Origin: Comamonadaceae bacterium
Lineage (GTDB): Bacteria; Pseudomonadota; Gammaproteobacteria; Burkholderiales; Burkholderiaceae_C
DNA length: 64,000 nt
Assembly: GCA_013297875.1 (NCBI GenBank)
Contig: JAAFIW010000001.1
Span: 186,001-250,000, forward strand
Direction: 5' to 3'
Position 1 is the stretch's first letter; each line of letters opens with the position of its first letter. The position numbers were made by a program, and so were the translations under genes. The notes beneath the pieces were generated by a model. It did no database searches and was not told where the DNA came from. It saw only the letters and a list, made by a program, of their open reading frames with translations. This document shows, one piece after another, positions 1-8,022 of this stretch.

Positions 1-854
1 AACGCCACCGCCGCAAAGTCCTGCCAGTGCAGCACCTCGCCCAGCCACAGCGCGCCGGTGGCCACACCCAGCACGGGGATCAGCATCACGCTGAGTGTGG
101 AGGCCAGCGGTGGCAGGCTGCGGGCCAGGAAAAACCAGGCGGCATGGGCAAAACCAAACACCAGCACCGCGTTGTAGCCAATGCCAAACCAGGTGGCAGC
201 GCCGGGCATGCGCCATTGAGACTGCTCAAAGCCGGTGGCCAGCGCGGTCATCACGAAAGCGGTGAGCACCGTCATCCAGAACGACAAGGTGAGCGTGGGC
301 ACGGGCAGTTGCGTGCGGCGCAGCAGCTGGGTGCCCAGCGCCCAGGTGGCAGCCGCCACCAGCGCCAGCGCCACGCCGGCCGGTTTGCCCGCCAGGTTGG
401 ACAGCTCATGCCACAACAACAAGGCCACACCCATCGCCGCAGCACTCACACCCAGCCAGCCGCGCCGCGACAGCACGGCCTGGAACAACAGCACGCCGAT
501 TACCGCCGAGAAAATCGGCATGGTGTAGCCCAAAATGGCCGCGCGCCCGCTGGACAAGGCCTTGATGGCCAGGATGATGCAGCCGTGCCAGATAAACATA
601 TTGGTGGCTGCCAGCCACACCAGCTCGGGCCAGTGTTTTCGAGGCAGACGAAACGGCACCTTCATCACCACCAGGGCCAGCCACAGCACCGGCACGCCCA
701 GCCAGATCGACAGGGAACGAAACGTCAGCGGCGGGTAGTCGGCCACCGACATCTTCATCACTGGCCAGTTCAGACCCCATACCAGGGTGAGCAGCACGAG
801 CAGGATGAGTTGTTGGCGGGACAAAGCGTGGTTGGAGGTTTGCATCCGAGCCAT
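1..854 (-). CDS. EamA/DMT-family permease, 3' end outside window
   Basis: The gene runs leftward off the window edge, so only the first 284 codons are visible. ATG is at 854, and another in-frame ATG lies at 845. The product is almost entirely hydrophobic, with about nine predicted membrane spans, and shows the two-fold repeat of EamA drug/metabolite transporters. The first half holds SSGRAAILGYTMPIFSAV, and near the visible end is LIPVLGVATGALWLGE. Such proteins are inner-membrane exporters of small metabolites; the substrate cannot be read from sequence. It is divergent from pyrF with only 23 bases between start codons, so the two probably share a promoter region. The opposite-strand frames here are high-GC shadows. 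Confidence 0.85.
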   Translation of the reverse strand, partial: MARMQTSNHALSRQQLILLVLLTLVWGLNWPVMKMSVADYPPLTFRSLSIWLGVPVLWLALVVMKVPFRLPRKHWPELVWLAATNMFIWHGCIILAIKALSSGRAAILGYTMPIFSAVIGVLLFQAVLSRRGWLGVSAAAMGVALLLWHELSNLAGKPAGVALALVAAATWALGTQLLRRTQLPVPTLTLSFWMTVLTAFVMTALATGFEQSQWRMPGAATWFGIGYNAVLVFGFAHAAWFFLARSLPPLASTLSVMLIPVLGVATGALWLGEVLHWQDFAAVA

Positions 855-877
855 TGTCACCCTCCATAAAATCGGGC

Positions 878-1708
878 ATGACCTTTCTAGACATGCTGGC
901 GACTGCCCAGCGCCAAAACCAATCGATGCTGTGCGTAGGCCTGGATCCGGAGCCCAGCCGCTTTCCGGGTGCGCTTAAGGGCGACGCCAACAAGATTTAC
1001 GACTTTTGTGCCCGCCTGGTGGACGCCACGGCCGATCTGGTGATCGCCTTCAAACCGCAAATCGCCTACTTCGCCGCCCACCGGGCAGAGGGTCAGCTGG
1101 AGCGGCTGATGGAGCACATGCGGCGCATGGCACCTGGCGTGCCCATCATTCTGGATGCCAAGCGGGGCGATATTGGCTCCACCGCCCAGCAGTACGCCAA
1201 AGAAGCGTTCGAGCGGTACGGGGCGGACGCGGTGACCTTGTCGCCCTTCATGGGGTTTGACTCGGTGCAGCCCTACCTGACCTACGAAGGCAAGGGCGCG
1301 TTTTTGCTGTGCCGCACCTCCAACCCGGGCGGCGATGATTTGCAGAGCCAGCGCCTGCAGTCCGTTGAGGGCCAACCGCTGTTGTATGAGCACGTGGCCC
1401 GCCTGGCCCAGGGCCCCTGGAACCTCAATGGGCAATTGGGCCTGGTGGTAGGTGCCACCTACCCTGCCGAAATCGAGCGGGTGCGCGTGGTGGCCCCGCA
1501 CATGCCGCTGCTGATTCCTGGCGTGGGCGCGCAGGGCGGCGACGCGGTGGCCACGGTGCGCGCGGGCTGGCGGCCTGATGCACCCATCATCGTGAACTCC
1601 TCACGGGCGATTCTGTATGCGTCCAGTGGCGACGACTTTGCTGAAGCGGCGCGGCGCGAAGCCATCAAGACGCGGGATGTGCTGGAAGCTGCGAAAACGC
1701 CGATTTAA
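878..1708 (+). CDS. pyrF: Orotidine-5'-phosphate decarboxylase (type 2)
   Basis: This 276-residue protein decarboxylates OMP to UMP, the last step of pyrimidine synthesis, in the cytosol. The signature DAKRGDIGSTA starts at residue 93, and its Asp-Lys-x-x-Asp supplies the catalytic residues. LCVGLDPEPSRFP near the N-terminus, SPFMGFDSV in the middle and LLIPGVGAQGGD near the C-terminus are typical of the long bacterial PyrF subfamily. The frame is open back to 854, but ATG at 878 (MTFLDMLA) fits the family start better. The upstream extension would overlap the start of the divergent permease. A dispersed repeat follows the stop. Confidence 0.95.
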   Translation: MTFLDMLATAQRQNQSMLCVGLDPEPSRFPGALKGDANKIYDFCARLVDATADLVIAFKPQIAYFAAHRAEGQLERLMEHMRRMAPGVPIILDAKRGDIGSTAQQYAKEAFERYGADAVTLSPFMGFDSVQPYLTYEGKGAFLLCRTSNPGGDDLQSQRLQSVEGQPLLYEHVARLAQGPWNLNGQLGLVVGATYPAEIERVRVVAPHMPLLIPGVGAQGGDAVATVRAGWRPDAPIIVNSSRAILYASSGDDFAEAARREAIKTRDVLEAAKTPI

Positions 1709-1716
1709 AGAGAAAA

Positions 1717-1766
1717 GGGCTAACTGCCCTTATCAATACTGCTCAAACAGCTATACATTTAATAGC
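1717..1766 (+). repeat. Dispersed Comamonadaceae-type repeat, copy 1
   Basis: The copy lies just after pyrF and shows GGGCTA, then AATACTGCTCAAACAGCTAT, then an AT-rich stretch ending AATAGC. It sits between the converging ends of pyrF and the SPOR gene. Confidence 0.75.
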
Positions 1767-1769
1767 ATT

Positions 1770-2438
1770 TCAATTGCGACAGGTCACCAGCAACTGCTCG
1801 CCCAACGCGGTTTGCACATCGCCCAGTCGCGCGCGCAGCGTCTCGTCGACCGCCGGCAGGCGCAGCACCTGACCCCGCCGCTCGCGCCGCTCCTGCACCA
1901 CGCGGGCAGTGCGCACGCCGCGCTGCACCAACGCGTCCAGGCGCTGGTTGGCCGCGCCCTGGCTGACAAAGTTGCCCAGCGACAGGCCAGGGCCCAGTGG
2001 TGCACTCTCGGCCAGCTCAAACGTCACATTGATCTGGCGCAACTCTGTCTGCTTTTTGCTCAGGGCGTCGGCCGCGGTGTATGGGCCCATGTAGACCATC
2101 CAGCGGGCGCCCTCACTGACCGGCTCCAGCGCCCAGCTGCCGCTGGGCAAGGCGTCCAGCTGGGTGCGCAATGCTGTGGCCTGGGCTTCGTCCAGCAAGG
2201 GTGACTGCAGGCACTCGGTGCGGGCGGCAGCAACGGGCGCTTGTGCAGCCGCCTGCTGCTCTCCGCGCGCCTCTTGCGGTTTGATCAGGCGCAGGCTCTC
2301 CGGTCGGATTTGCTGGGCCATGCGCTGGGGCTCCGACTGCTGTTGCGGCGCAAAACCCAGCTCGCGCAAGAAGCCCTGCGTCCACGCAAAGTACAGGCCG
2401 TTGGCCAGCACAAGCAGCAATACAAGCAGGCGCAGCAT
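1770..2438 (-). CDS. SPOR-like periplasmic protein with N-terminal anchor
   Basis: This 222-residue protein begins with an uncleaved-looking hydrophobic segment (LRLLVLLLVLANGLYFAW). It is followed by a Gln/Ala-rich linker and a region around residues 85-175 (WMVYMGPYTAADALSKKQTEL, then a run of Ala/Leu/Gly) resembling SPOR domains. SPOR domains bind denuded peptidoglycan strands, so a septal or cell-wall role is plausible but not proven. The gene starts 9 bases after the birA stop on the same strand, which suggests co-transcription. The assignment rests on domain architecture rather than a named orthologue. Confidence 0.7.
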   Translation of the reverse strand: MLRLLVLLLVLANGLYFAWTQGFLRELGFAPQQQSEPQRMAQQIRPESLRLIKPQEARGEQQAAAQAPVAAARTECLQSPLLDEAQATALRTQLDALPSGSWALEPVSEGARWMVYMGPYTAADALSKKQTELRQINVTFELAESAPLGPGLSLGNFVSQGAANQRLDALVQRGVRTARVVQERRERRGQVLRLPAVDETLRARLGDVQTALGEQLLVTCRN

Positions 2439-2447
2439 GATGTCCCG

Positions 2448-3272
2448 TTAGTTCACCGGCAGTGGCCGGGCAACAGGCCGCACACTGACTTCTGCACTGG
2501 TGACCGGCACCATGCCACGCGCGGTGTGCACCAGCAGGGCACCGCTTTCACTCACGCCATGCGCCGTGCCCTCGGTGCCGTCGGACAGCACCACCGCCCG
2601 GTCGCGCAAGGTGTCGCGGGCATTGAAGCGGGCTTGAAACGGCGCAAACCCGGCCTGCCCGAAAGCGGCCACCGCTGCCGCCAAGGGAGCCGCCAGCGCG
2701 AGCAGCACCGCCTGCGCATCAGCACCCGGCAGCAGTTCGTTGGCCCCCAAGGGTGGCGTGCGAAAGCGGTCGGCTGGCGTGTCCAGCGAGACCGGACGCA
2801 CGATGTTGATGCCAATACCAATCACCGCATAGCGCCCGCCAGCGTCCGGCTCGCCACCGCCCACGCTGGCCGTTTCCACCAAAATCCCGCCCAGCTTGCA
2901 ACCGTCCACCCACAGGTCATTGGGCCACTTGAGTTGCACGCGTGCATGCAGGCTTTCAGCCACTGCGCAACCCACTGCCAGCGACAGGCCGTCCCAGGCC
3001 GGTGGGCTCAGGTAGACACCCAGAGAAAAAGCCAGCTGACCGCAGTGCCCATGCCACTGGCGCCCCAGGCGGCCACGCCCGCCGGTCTGCAATTGCGCCA
3101 GCAGCAGATGCGGCACTTGGGCTTGCAACGGCTCGTCGCGGGCGCGGCGCATCAGCTCGGAGTTGGTGGAGTCCAGTTGCGCCACGGCCTGCACGGTCAG
3201 GCCCGGCAACCACGGTTGCATCAATGCCTGGGCCGCGTCAAGGGTGGTTTGCAACTCAGCCAGTGCGTCCAT
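2448..3272 (-). CDS. birA: Biotin--[acetyl-CoA-carboxylase] ligase
   Basis: This 274-residue protein attaches biotin to the biotin carboxyl carrier protein of acetyl-CoA carboxylase via biotinyl-AMP. It shows the biotinyl-AMP loop GGRGRLGRQW at residues 64-73, KWPNDLWVDGCKLGGIL from residue 115 and GIGINI further on. The N-terminal winged-helix repressor domain of E. coli BirA is absent, so it should be an enzyme only. ATG at 3272 was chosen because it lies one base after the TGA of the upstream SET-domain gene, suggesting translational coupling. A longer frame to 3380 lies inside that gene and is not needed. Confidence 0.93.
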   Translation of the reverse strand: MDALAELQTTLDAAQALMQPWLPGLTVQAVAQLDSTNSELMRRARDEPLQAQVPHLLLAQLQTGGRGRLGRQWHGHCGQLAFSLGVYLSPPAWDGLSLAVGCAVAESLHARVQLKWPNDLWVDGCKLGGILVETASVGGGEPDAGGRYAVIGIGINIVRPVSLDTPADRFRTPPLGANELLPGADAQAVLLALAAPLAAAVAAFGQAGFAPFQARFNARDTLRDRAVVLSDGTEGTAHGVSESGALLVHTARGMVPVTSAEVSVRPVARPLPVN

Positions 3273-3273
3273 G

Positions 3274-3852
3274 TCAAGTGGCTTTTCGGCGCTTGGGGGC
3301 CAGCATGGTGCCCCGGCAGGTTTTGGCGTTGCACCAGCAGGCGTATTCGGCCTTGAGCTTGGGGGTATGGCGCTCTTCAATGATCAAACCATAGTCAAAG
3401 CTCAGTTCCTGCCCTGCGGCAATGTCCGTCAGGGCCCGGATGAACACGCGGCCATCGGTTTCGTCGGCCTCGCAGTTGGGCTCGCAGGCGTGGTTGATCC
3501 AGCGCGAGGAGTTGCCGCCAAATTTGCCGTCAATTACATGCTTGTCGTCGATGTGAAAGTAAAACGTGTGCTGCGGGTTGCTGGGGTCATGCGGGTGGCG
3601 GCGCAGTGCCTCTTTCCAGCTGATGACCTCGCCGGCGTATTCCATGATCAGCTCGCCCGCAGCGATGTTTTGCACCGCAAAAACGCCCTTTCCATGCACC
3701 TCGGAGTTGCGCACCTGGGTGCGCCGCCCCGCGTTGCCTGCTGCGGTGGCGCGGGCCTGCGCGCGGGCGTTGGCCCGGGCCGGTGGGTTGCCCTGCATGG
3801 CCTTTTTCATCACATCGCTGTCGGCATCGTGATCACGGGACTTTTTGGACAT
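3274..3852 (-). CDS. SET-domain lysine methyltransferase
   Basis: This 192-residue protein has a basic Ala/Arg-rich N-terminus (residues 1-45) and a complete SET fold. GKGVFAVQNIAAGELIMEY leads the domain, NHACEPNC spans residues 120-127 and ELSFDYG ends at 155. A post-SET cysteine set follows (C172, C174, C179 in ACWCNAKTCRG), normally completed by the Cys of NHxxxPNC to bind zinc. SET proteins transfer methyl groups from S-adenosylmethionine to protein lysines; bacterial substrates are mostly unknown. ATG at 3852 (MSKKSRDHD) is preferred; the frame is open to 4032, but the extra 60 residues look non-coding and overlap topB. It is divergent from topB, and birA follows one base after its stop. 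Confidence 0.88.
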   Translation of the reverse strand: MSKKSRDHDADSDVMKKAMQGNPPARANARAQARATAAGNAGRRTQVRNSEVHGKGVFAVQNIAAGELIMEYAGEVISWKEALRRHPHDPSNPQHTFYFHIDDKHVIDGKFGGNSSRWINHACEPNCEADETDGRVFIRALTDIAAGQELSFDYGLIIEERHTPKLKAEYACWCNAKTCRGTMLAPKRRKAT

Positions 3853-4019
3853 GAGAAAAATTCTGCTAAGTTGGTTGTGTACGCGTGGGTGCGCGGGCAC
3901 GTGCGCGAGAAGCGGCAGATTGTAAGGACGGGATGCAGGCTCCCTGGCATGTGCTGGGGGGTTGACACCAAATGTGGCAACAATGCTCCCCAGACGAACG
4001 TTGAACGGACACGACTTGT

Positions 4020-6995
4020 ATGAGCAAAACACTGGTAATCGCAGAAAAACCCTCGGTGGCGCAAGACATCGTGCGGGCGCTCACGCCCACGGCGGGCAAG
4101 TTCGACAAGCACGACGAGCACTTTGAGAACGAGCAATACGTGGTCACCAGTGCGGTGGGCCACCTGGTGGAGATTCAGGCACCGGAAGAGTTTGACGTGA
4201 AGCGCGGCAAGTGGAGCTTTGCCCACCTGCCGGTGATTCCGCCTTACTTTGACTTGAAGCCGGTGGACAAAACCAAAACACGGCTGAACGCTGTGGTCAA
4301 GCAGGCCAAGCGCAAAGACGTGACGCAGTTGGTCAATGCCTGCGACGCAGGGCGCGAGGGCGAGTTGATCTTTCGCCTGATCGAGCAATACGCTGGCACC
4401 GGCACGGGCGACAAGGCCAAACCGCTGGGCAAACCGGTGCAGCGCCTGTGGCTGCAAAGCATGACGCCACAAGCCATTCGCGACGGCTTCACCCACCTGC
4501 GCAGCAACAAACAGATGCAGGGCCTGGCTGATGCAGCGCGCAGCCGGTCTGAGGCCGATTGGCTGGTGGGCATCAATGGCACGCGGGCGATGACGGCCTT
4601 TAACTCGCGCGATGGTGGCTTCTTTTTAACCACCGTGGGCCGGGTGCAAACGCCCACGCTGGCGGTGGTGGTGGAGCGCGAGGAGCAGATCCGCAAGTTC
4701 ATCAGCCGCGACTACTGGGAGGTGCATGCCAGCTTTGCGGCTGAAGCGGGTGACTACCCGGCCAAGTGGTTTGACCCCAAGTTCAAAAAGAACGCGGAAG
4801 ACGCCGAGCAAAAGGCCGACCGCGTGTGGACGCAGCGGGAGGCACTGGCGATTGCCGACGCCACGCGCGGCAAGCCCGCCACCGTCACCGAAGAAAGCAA
4901 GCCCACCACACAGGCTTCACCCTTGCTGTTTGACCTGACCAGTTTGCAGCGAGAGGCCAACGGCAAGTTCGGCTTCTCCGCCAAAACCACCTTGCAACTG
5001 GCGCAAAGCCTGTACGAGCGCCACAAGGCGCTGACCTACCCGCGCACCGACTCGCGCGCGCTGCCCGAAGACTATGTGCCCGTGGTCAAGCAGACCTTTG
5101 ACATGCTGGCCAACAGCGGCATGCGCCACCTGGCGCCGCATGCGCTGGTGGCGCTGAACAACGGCTACATCAAACCCACCAAGCGCGTGTTTGACAACAC
5201 CAAGGTCAGCGACCACTTTGCCATCATCCCCACCCTGCAAGCGCCCAGCGGTTTGTCTGATGCCGAGCAAAAGCTGTACGACCTGGTCGTGCGCCGCTTC
5301 ATGGCGGTGTTTTACCCAAGCGCTGAATACTCGGTAACGACCCGAATTTCTCAAATCGAGCAACACCACTTCAAGACCGAAGGCAAGGTGCTGGTCAAGC
5401 CGGGCTGGCTGGCCATTTACGGCAAAGAAGCCGCCGAAGAAGTGGCCGATGCCAAAGATGGCGACAAAGGCCAGGCCCTGGTGCCGGTCAAGCCCGGTGA
5501 AAAGGTGCGCGCCGACACGGTGGACGCCAAAGGCCTGAAAACCCGGCCACCCGCCCGCTACAGCGAGGCCACCTTGCTGGGCGCGATGGAAGGCGCCGGC
5601 AAGATGGTGGACGACGACGAGTTGCGCGAAGCCATGCAGGAAAAAGGCCTGGGCACCCCGGCCACCCGCGCCTCCATCATCGAGGGCCTGATCAACGAAA
5701 AGTACCTGCTGCGCGAAGGCCGGGAAATGATTCCCACAGCCAAGGCCTTCCAGCTGATGACCTTGTTGCGCGGCCTGGGCGTGGAAGAACTGTCCAAGCC
5801 CGAACTCACCGGCGAATGGGAATACAAGCTGGCGCAAATGGAGCAGGGCAAGCTCAGCCGCGACGCCTTCATGGCCGACATTGCCAGCATGACCGAGCGC
5901 ATGGTGAAAAAAGCCAAGGAATATGACCGCGACACCGTGCCAGGCGACTACGCCACCCTGGCGTCACCCTGCCCCAACTGCGGCGGTGTGGTGAAAGAAA
6001 ACTACCGGCGCTACACGTGCACAGGCAAAAGTGGTGCGCTGGAAGGCTGCGGCTTTTCATTTGGCAAAACCCCGGCAGGCCGCACCTTTGAGCTGGCCGA
6101 GGTGGAGCAGTTTTTGCACGACCGGAAAATTGGCCCGCTGGAAGGCTTTCGTTCCAAAGCCGGTTGGCCGTTCACGGCCGAGATGGTCATCAAATTCGAT
6201 GACGACACCAAAAATTACAAACTCGAATTTGACTTTGGCGACGACAAACGCGCCGAAGAAACCGGTGAAATTGTGGAATTCGGTGACGCGGCCTCGCTGG
6301 GCAACTGCCCTAAATGTGGCAGCGCAGTACGCGAATTTGGTAAGAGCTACGCGTGTGAAAAGTCAGTGCCCACTCATGCGCAGGCCACGCCCAGCTGCGA
6401 TTTCAAGAGCGGCCAGATCATCTTGCAGCAGCCCATTGCGCCAGAACAAATGAGCAAATTGCTGGAAACCGGCAAAACCGACTTGCTGGAAAACTTTGTT
6501 TCCAACAAAACCCGCCGCAAATTCAAGGCATTTCTAAGCTGGGACGCAGAAGCTGGCAAAGTCGGCTTCGCGTTCGAACCCTCCAAATTCCCACCGAGAA
6601 AGACGGCCGCCACCAGGACTGCATTCAAATCTACTACTAAAATCGTAGCTGCTCCAGCAAGTAAATCAAGGGCTGGCGGCACAAAACCCTTCAAAACCTC
6701 AACTCCAATGACCACTGCAAAAACTGCTGCTACCAAAACCCCCGCCGTCAAAAAACCCCGCGCCCCCGGCAAAGGCCTGACCCCCAGCGCCGCCCTGGCC
6801 GCGGTCATCGGCCCTGAAGCCGTGCCCCGCACCGAAGTCATCAAGAAAATCTGGGACTACATCAAGGCCCACAAGCTGCAAGACGCCGTGAACAAACGCG
6901 CCATCAACGCCGACGCCAAGCTGCTGGTCGTGTTCGGCAAGCCACAAGTCACCATGTTTGAGTTGGCTGGCATTGTGGGCAAGCACCTGAGTTGA
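4020..6995 (+). CDS. topB: DNA topoisomerase III with C-terminal SWIB domain
   Basis: This type IA topoisomerase of 991 residues is well above the approximately 650 of E. coli TopB. It starts with a Toprim domain (TLVIAEKPSVAQDI; CDAGREGELIFRL). The active-site tyrosine is Tyr340 in ALTYPRTDSRALP. Zinc-ribbon cysteines occur near residues 651 (CPNCGG) and 763 (CPKCGS). A Lys/Thr/Ala-rich linker (about 845-915) leads to a SWIB/MDM2-type domain (about 918-991: LTPSAALAAVIG...WDYIKAHKLQD...LLVVFG). TopB relaxes negative supercoils and decatenates replication products by single-strand passage. Part of the linker (about 871-885, IVAAPASKS) is encoded by a dispersed repeat. Divergent from the SET gene across 167 bases. 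Confidence 0.96.
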   Translation: MSKTLVIAEKPSVAQDIVRALTPTAGKFDKHDEHFENEQYVVTSAVGHLVEIQAPEEFDVKRGKWSFAHLPVIPPYFDLKPVDKTKTRLNAVVKQAKRKDVTQLVNACDAGREGELIFRLIEQYAGTGTGDKAKPLGKPVQRLWLQSMTPQAIRDGFTHLRSNKQMQGLADAARSRSEADWLVGINGTRAMTAFNSRDGGFFLTTVGRVQTPTLAVVVEREEQIRKFISRDYWEVHASFAAEAGDYPAKWFDPKFKKNAEDAEQKADRVWTQREALAIADATRGKPATVTEESKPTTQASPLLFDLTSLQREANGKFGFSAKTTLQLAQSLYERHKALTYPRTDSRALPEDYVPVVKQTFDMLANSGMRHLAPHALVALNNGYIKPTKRVFDNTKVSDHFAIIPTLQAPSGLSDAEQKLYDLVVRRFMAVFYPSAEYSVTTRISQIEQHHFKTEGKVLVKPGWLAIYGKEAAEEVADAKDGDKGQALVPVKPGEKVRADTVDAKGLKTRPPARYSEATLLGAMEGAGKMVDDDELREAMQEKGLGTPATRASIIEGLINEKYLLREGREMIPTAKAFQLMTLLRGLGVEELSKPELTGEWEYKLAQMEQGKLSRDAFMADIASMTERMVKKAKEYDRDTVPGDYATLASPCPNCGGVVKENYRRYTCTGKSGALEGCGFSFGKTPAGRTFELAEVEQFLHDRKIGPLEGFRSKAGWPFTAEMVIKFDDDTKNYKLEFDFGDDKRAEETGEIVEFGDAASLGNCPKCGSAVREFGKSYACEKSVPTHAQATPSCDFKSGQIILQQPIAPEQMSKLLETGKTDLLENFVSNKTRRKFKAFLSWDAEAGKVGFAFEPSKFPPRKTAATRTAFKSTTKIVAAPASKSRAGGTKPFKTSTPMTTAKTAATKTPAVKKPRAPGKGLTPSAALAAVIGPEAVPRTEVIKKIWDYIKAHKLQDAVNKRAINADAKLLVVFGKPQVTMFELAGIVGKHLS
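6632..6674 (-). repeat. Dispersed repeat, copy 2, translated within topB
   Basis: In the reverse orientation, this degenerate copy reads as CTACTAAAATCGTAGCTGCT followed by CCAGCAAGTAAATCAAGGGCT. It is in frame with topB and encodes part of the basic linker before the SWIB domain. Confidence 0.6.
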
Positions 6996-7012
6996 TGCGT
7001 GATTGATGTTTG

Positions 7013-7044
7013 ATGCGTGATGTTTTGTCATCACGCATTATTTT
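7013..7044 (+). terminator. Rho-independent-like terminator after topB
   Basis: A perfect 10-bp stem, ATGCGTGATG / CATCACGCAT (7013-7022 and 7029-7038), encloses a 6-base loop and is followed by TATTTTC. It lies 18 bases after the topB stop and before vapB. Confidence 0.6.
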
Positions 7045-7059
7045 CAAGCGGAGCCGATC

Positions 7060-7326
7060 ATGCGCACCACCCTGGATGTAGCCGACGACGTTTTATTTGC
7101 GGCCAAAGACCTCGCCCGGCACGAGAAAAAGTCTTTGGGCCAGGTCATCAGCGAATTGGCTCGCAAGGCGTTTGCGCAGCCAAATGACCCGGTACCTACA
7201 GCTCAAACTGCATCCAGTGCTTACGACAAAGAACTTGCTGCGCTGGGTATTTTCCCGCTACCCGGCACGGGACGCATCGTCACCAACGAGATGATTGACC
7301 GCATTCGTGACGAAGAAGGCATTTAA
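7060..7326 (+). CDS. VapB-type ribbon-helix-helix antitoxin
   Basis: This 88-residue protein opens with MRTTLDVADDVLFAAKDLA, a typical MetJ/Arc ribbon-helix-helix start, followed by KSLGQVISELARKAF. The C-terminal tail (IVTNEMIDRIRDEEG) is the usual toxin-wrapping segment. Antitoxins of this kind bind DNA and neutralise a PIN-domain ribonuclease encoded directly downstream. Here the toxin gene starts only at 7611. The 284-base gap is filled by a repeat element whose left end overlaps the antitoxin stop codon (TAA at 7324-7326). The ATG at 7060 follows a GGAG-like site within GCGGAGCC. Confidence 0.8.
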   Translation: MRTTLDVADDVLFAAKDLARHEKKSLGQVISELARKAFAQPNDPVPTAQTASSAYDKELAALGIFPLPGTGRIVTNEMIDRIRDEEGI

Positions 7327-7501
7327 CCCAGATTTTCCATTAGGCGCACCTTCGGTGCTGTTTGGATTCCAACGGTGCATTTGCGGCCATTTTCGACCCT
7401 CTTCGTCGCCCATGGCGCGCGCCATGAGCTCCTCAGTCGGGCCAAAACTGACTCGCAACTGCATCCGTTGTCTCTCCAAACCCTAATGGAAATTCTGGGT
7501 T
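7325..7501 (+). mobile_element. MITE-like element, copy A (177 bp)
   Basis: The element has near-perfect terminal inverted repeats: AACCCAGATTTTCCATTAGG at the left and CCTAATGGAAATTCTGGGTT at the right. Internally it has a small GCACC-TTC-GGTGC hairpin and a nearly palindromic CCATGGCGCGCGCCATG. It carries no transposase gene. An almost identical inverted copy of the same length lies at 41352-41528. Bases next to the CCCAGA/TCTGGG ends are TTTAA on the left and TTCAA on the right. Confidence 0.8.
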
Positions 7502-7506
7502 CAAGT

Positions 7507-7602
7507 GTCGCCCATGGCGCGCGCATGCGCTCCTCAGTCGGGTCAAAACTGACTCGCAACTGCATCCGTTGTCTCTCCAAACCCTAATGGAAATTCTGGG
7601 TT
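7507..7602 (+). repeat. Tandem partial copy of the MITE-like element
   Basis: These 96 bases repeat 7405-7501 of copy A almost exactly, including the terminal TGGAAATTCTGGGTT, but lack the left half. The central palindrome is slightly shortened. The partial copy ends 8 bases before the vapC start codon. Confidence 0.8.
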
Positions 7603-7610
7603 GAAGCACC

Positions 7611-7934
7611 ATGCGCGCGCTTTTAGATGTCAATGTTCTGATTGCGCTGCACGATCAGACCCACCAGCACCACCGTCAGGCCGTGCATTGGCTGGCACTC
7701 AATCAGGCCTTGGGCTGGGCAAGTTGCCCACTCACGCAAAACGGTGCCTTACGCATCATGAGTCAGCCAAGCTACACCCAACTGCGATCTCTGGCCGTCG
7801 TGATTCAGTCGCTTCAAAAGTCAGTTGAAACCCCGAATCACCAACTATGGCCCGACGACATCAGCCTGCTGGACCTGCGCATCCCCGTCAGCGCGGTGCA
7901 AGGTGCCAACGAGCAGCACCTGGTGATTTTGTAG
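7611..7934 (+). pseudogene. VapC-type PIN-domain toxin with internal deletion
   Basis: The 107-codon frame starts MRALLDVNVLIALHD, the first conserved PIN Asp strand, and runs through WASCPLTQNGALRIMSQP and WPDDISLLD as in VapC toxins of this family. It then jumps directly to LRIPVSAVQGANEQHLVIL, which is normally the C-terminus. Family members are about 140 residues. The missing segment normally carries the TDxYLLALA helix and the VTFD strand, with two of the metal-binding acidic residues. The frame itself is intact, so a protein may be made, but ribonuclease activity is unlikely. It is separated from its antitoxin gene by repeats. Confidence 0.72.
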
Positions 7935-8022
7935 CCTCTTCACACGCCCTTCACACACTTCATCCGCACCGCACAACCCGTCGCAACACTGGCCGCTTCT
8001 TAAACAAGTTTTGGAGTGGGCA

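Noticed and set aside
406-993. Minus-strand open frame overlapping the EamA permease and pyrF
   Set aside because: It is out of frame with the hydrophobic permease on the same strand and overlaps the conserved start of pyrF.
3853-4032. N-terminal extension of the SET protein by 60 residues
   Set aside because: It has no family support and overlaps the topB start. ATG at 3852 gives the expected basic N-terminus.
7258-7633. Several short minus-strand frames across the MITE copies
   Set aside because: They are translations of the repeat (MERQRMQLRVSF-type) with no ribosome site. The same frame recurs only because the DNA repeats.
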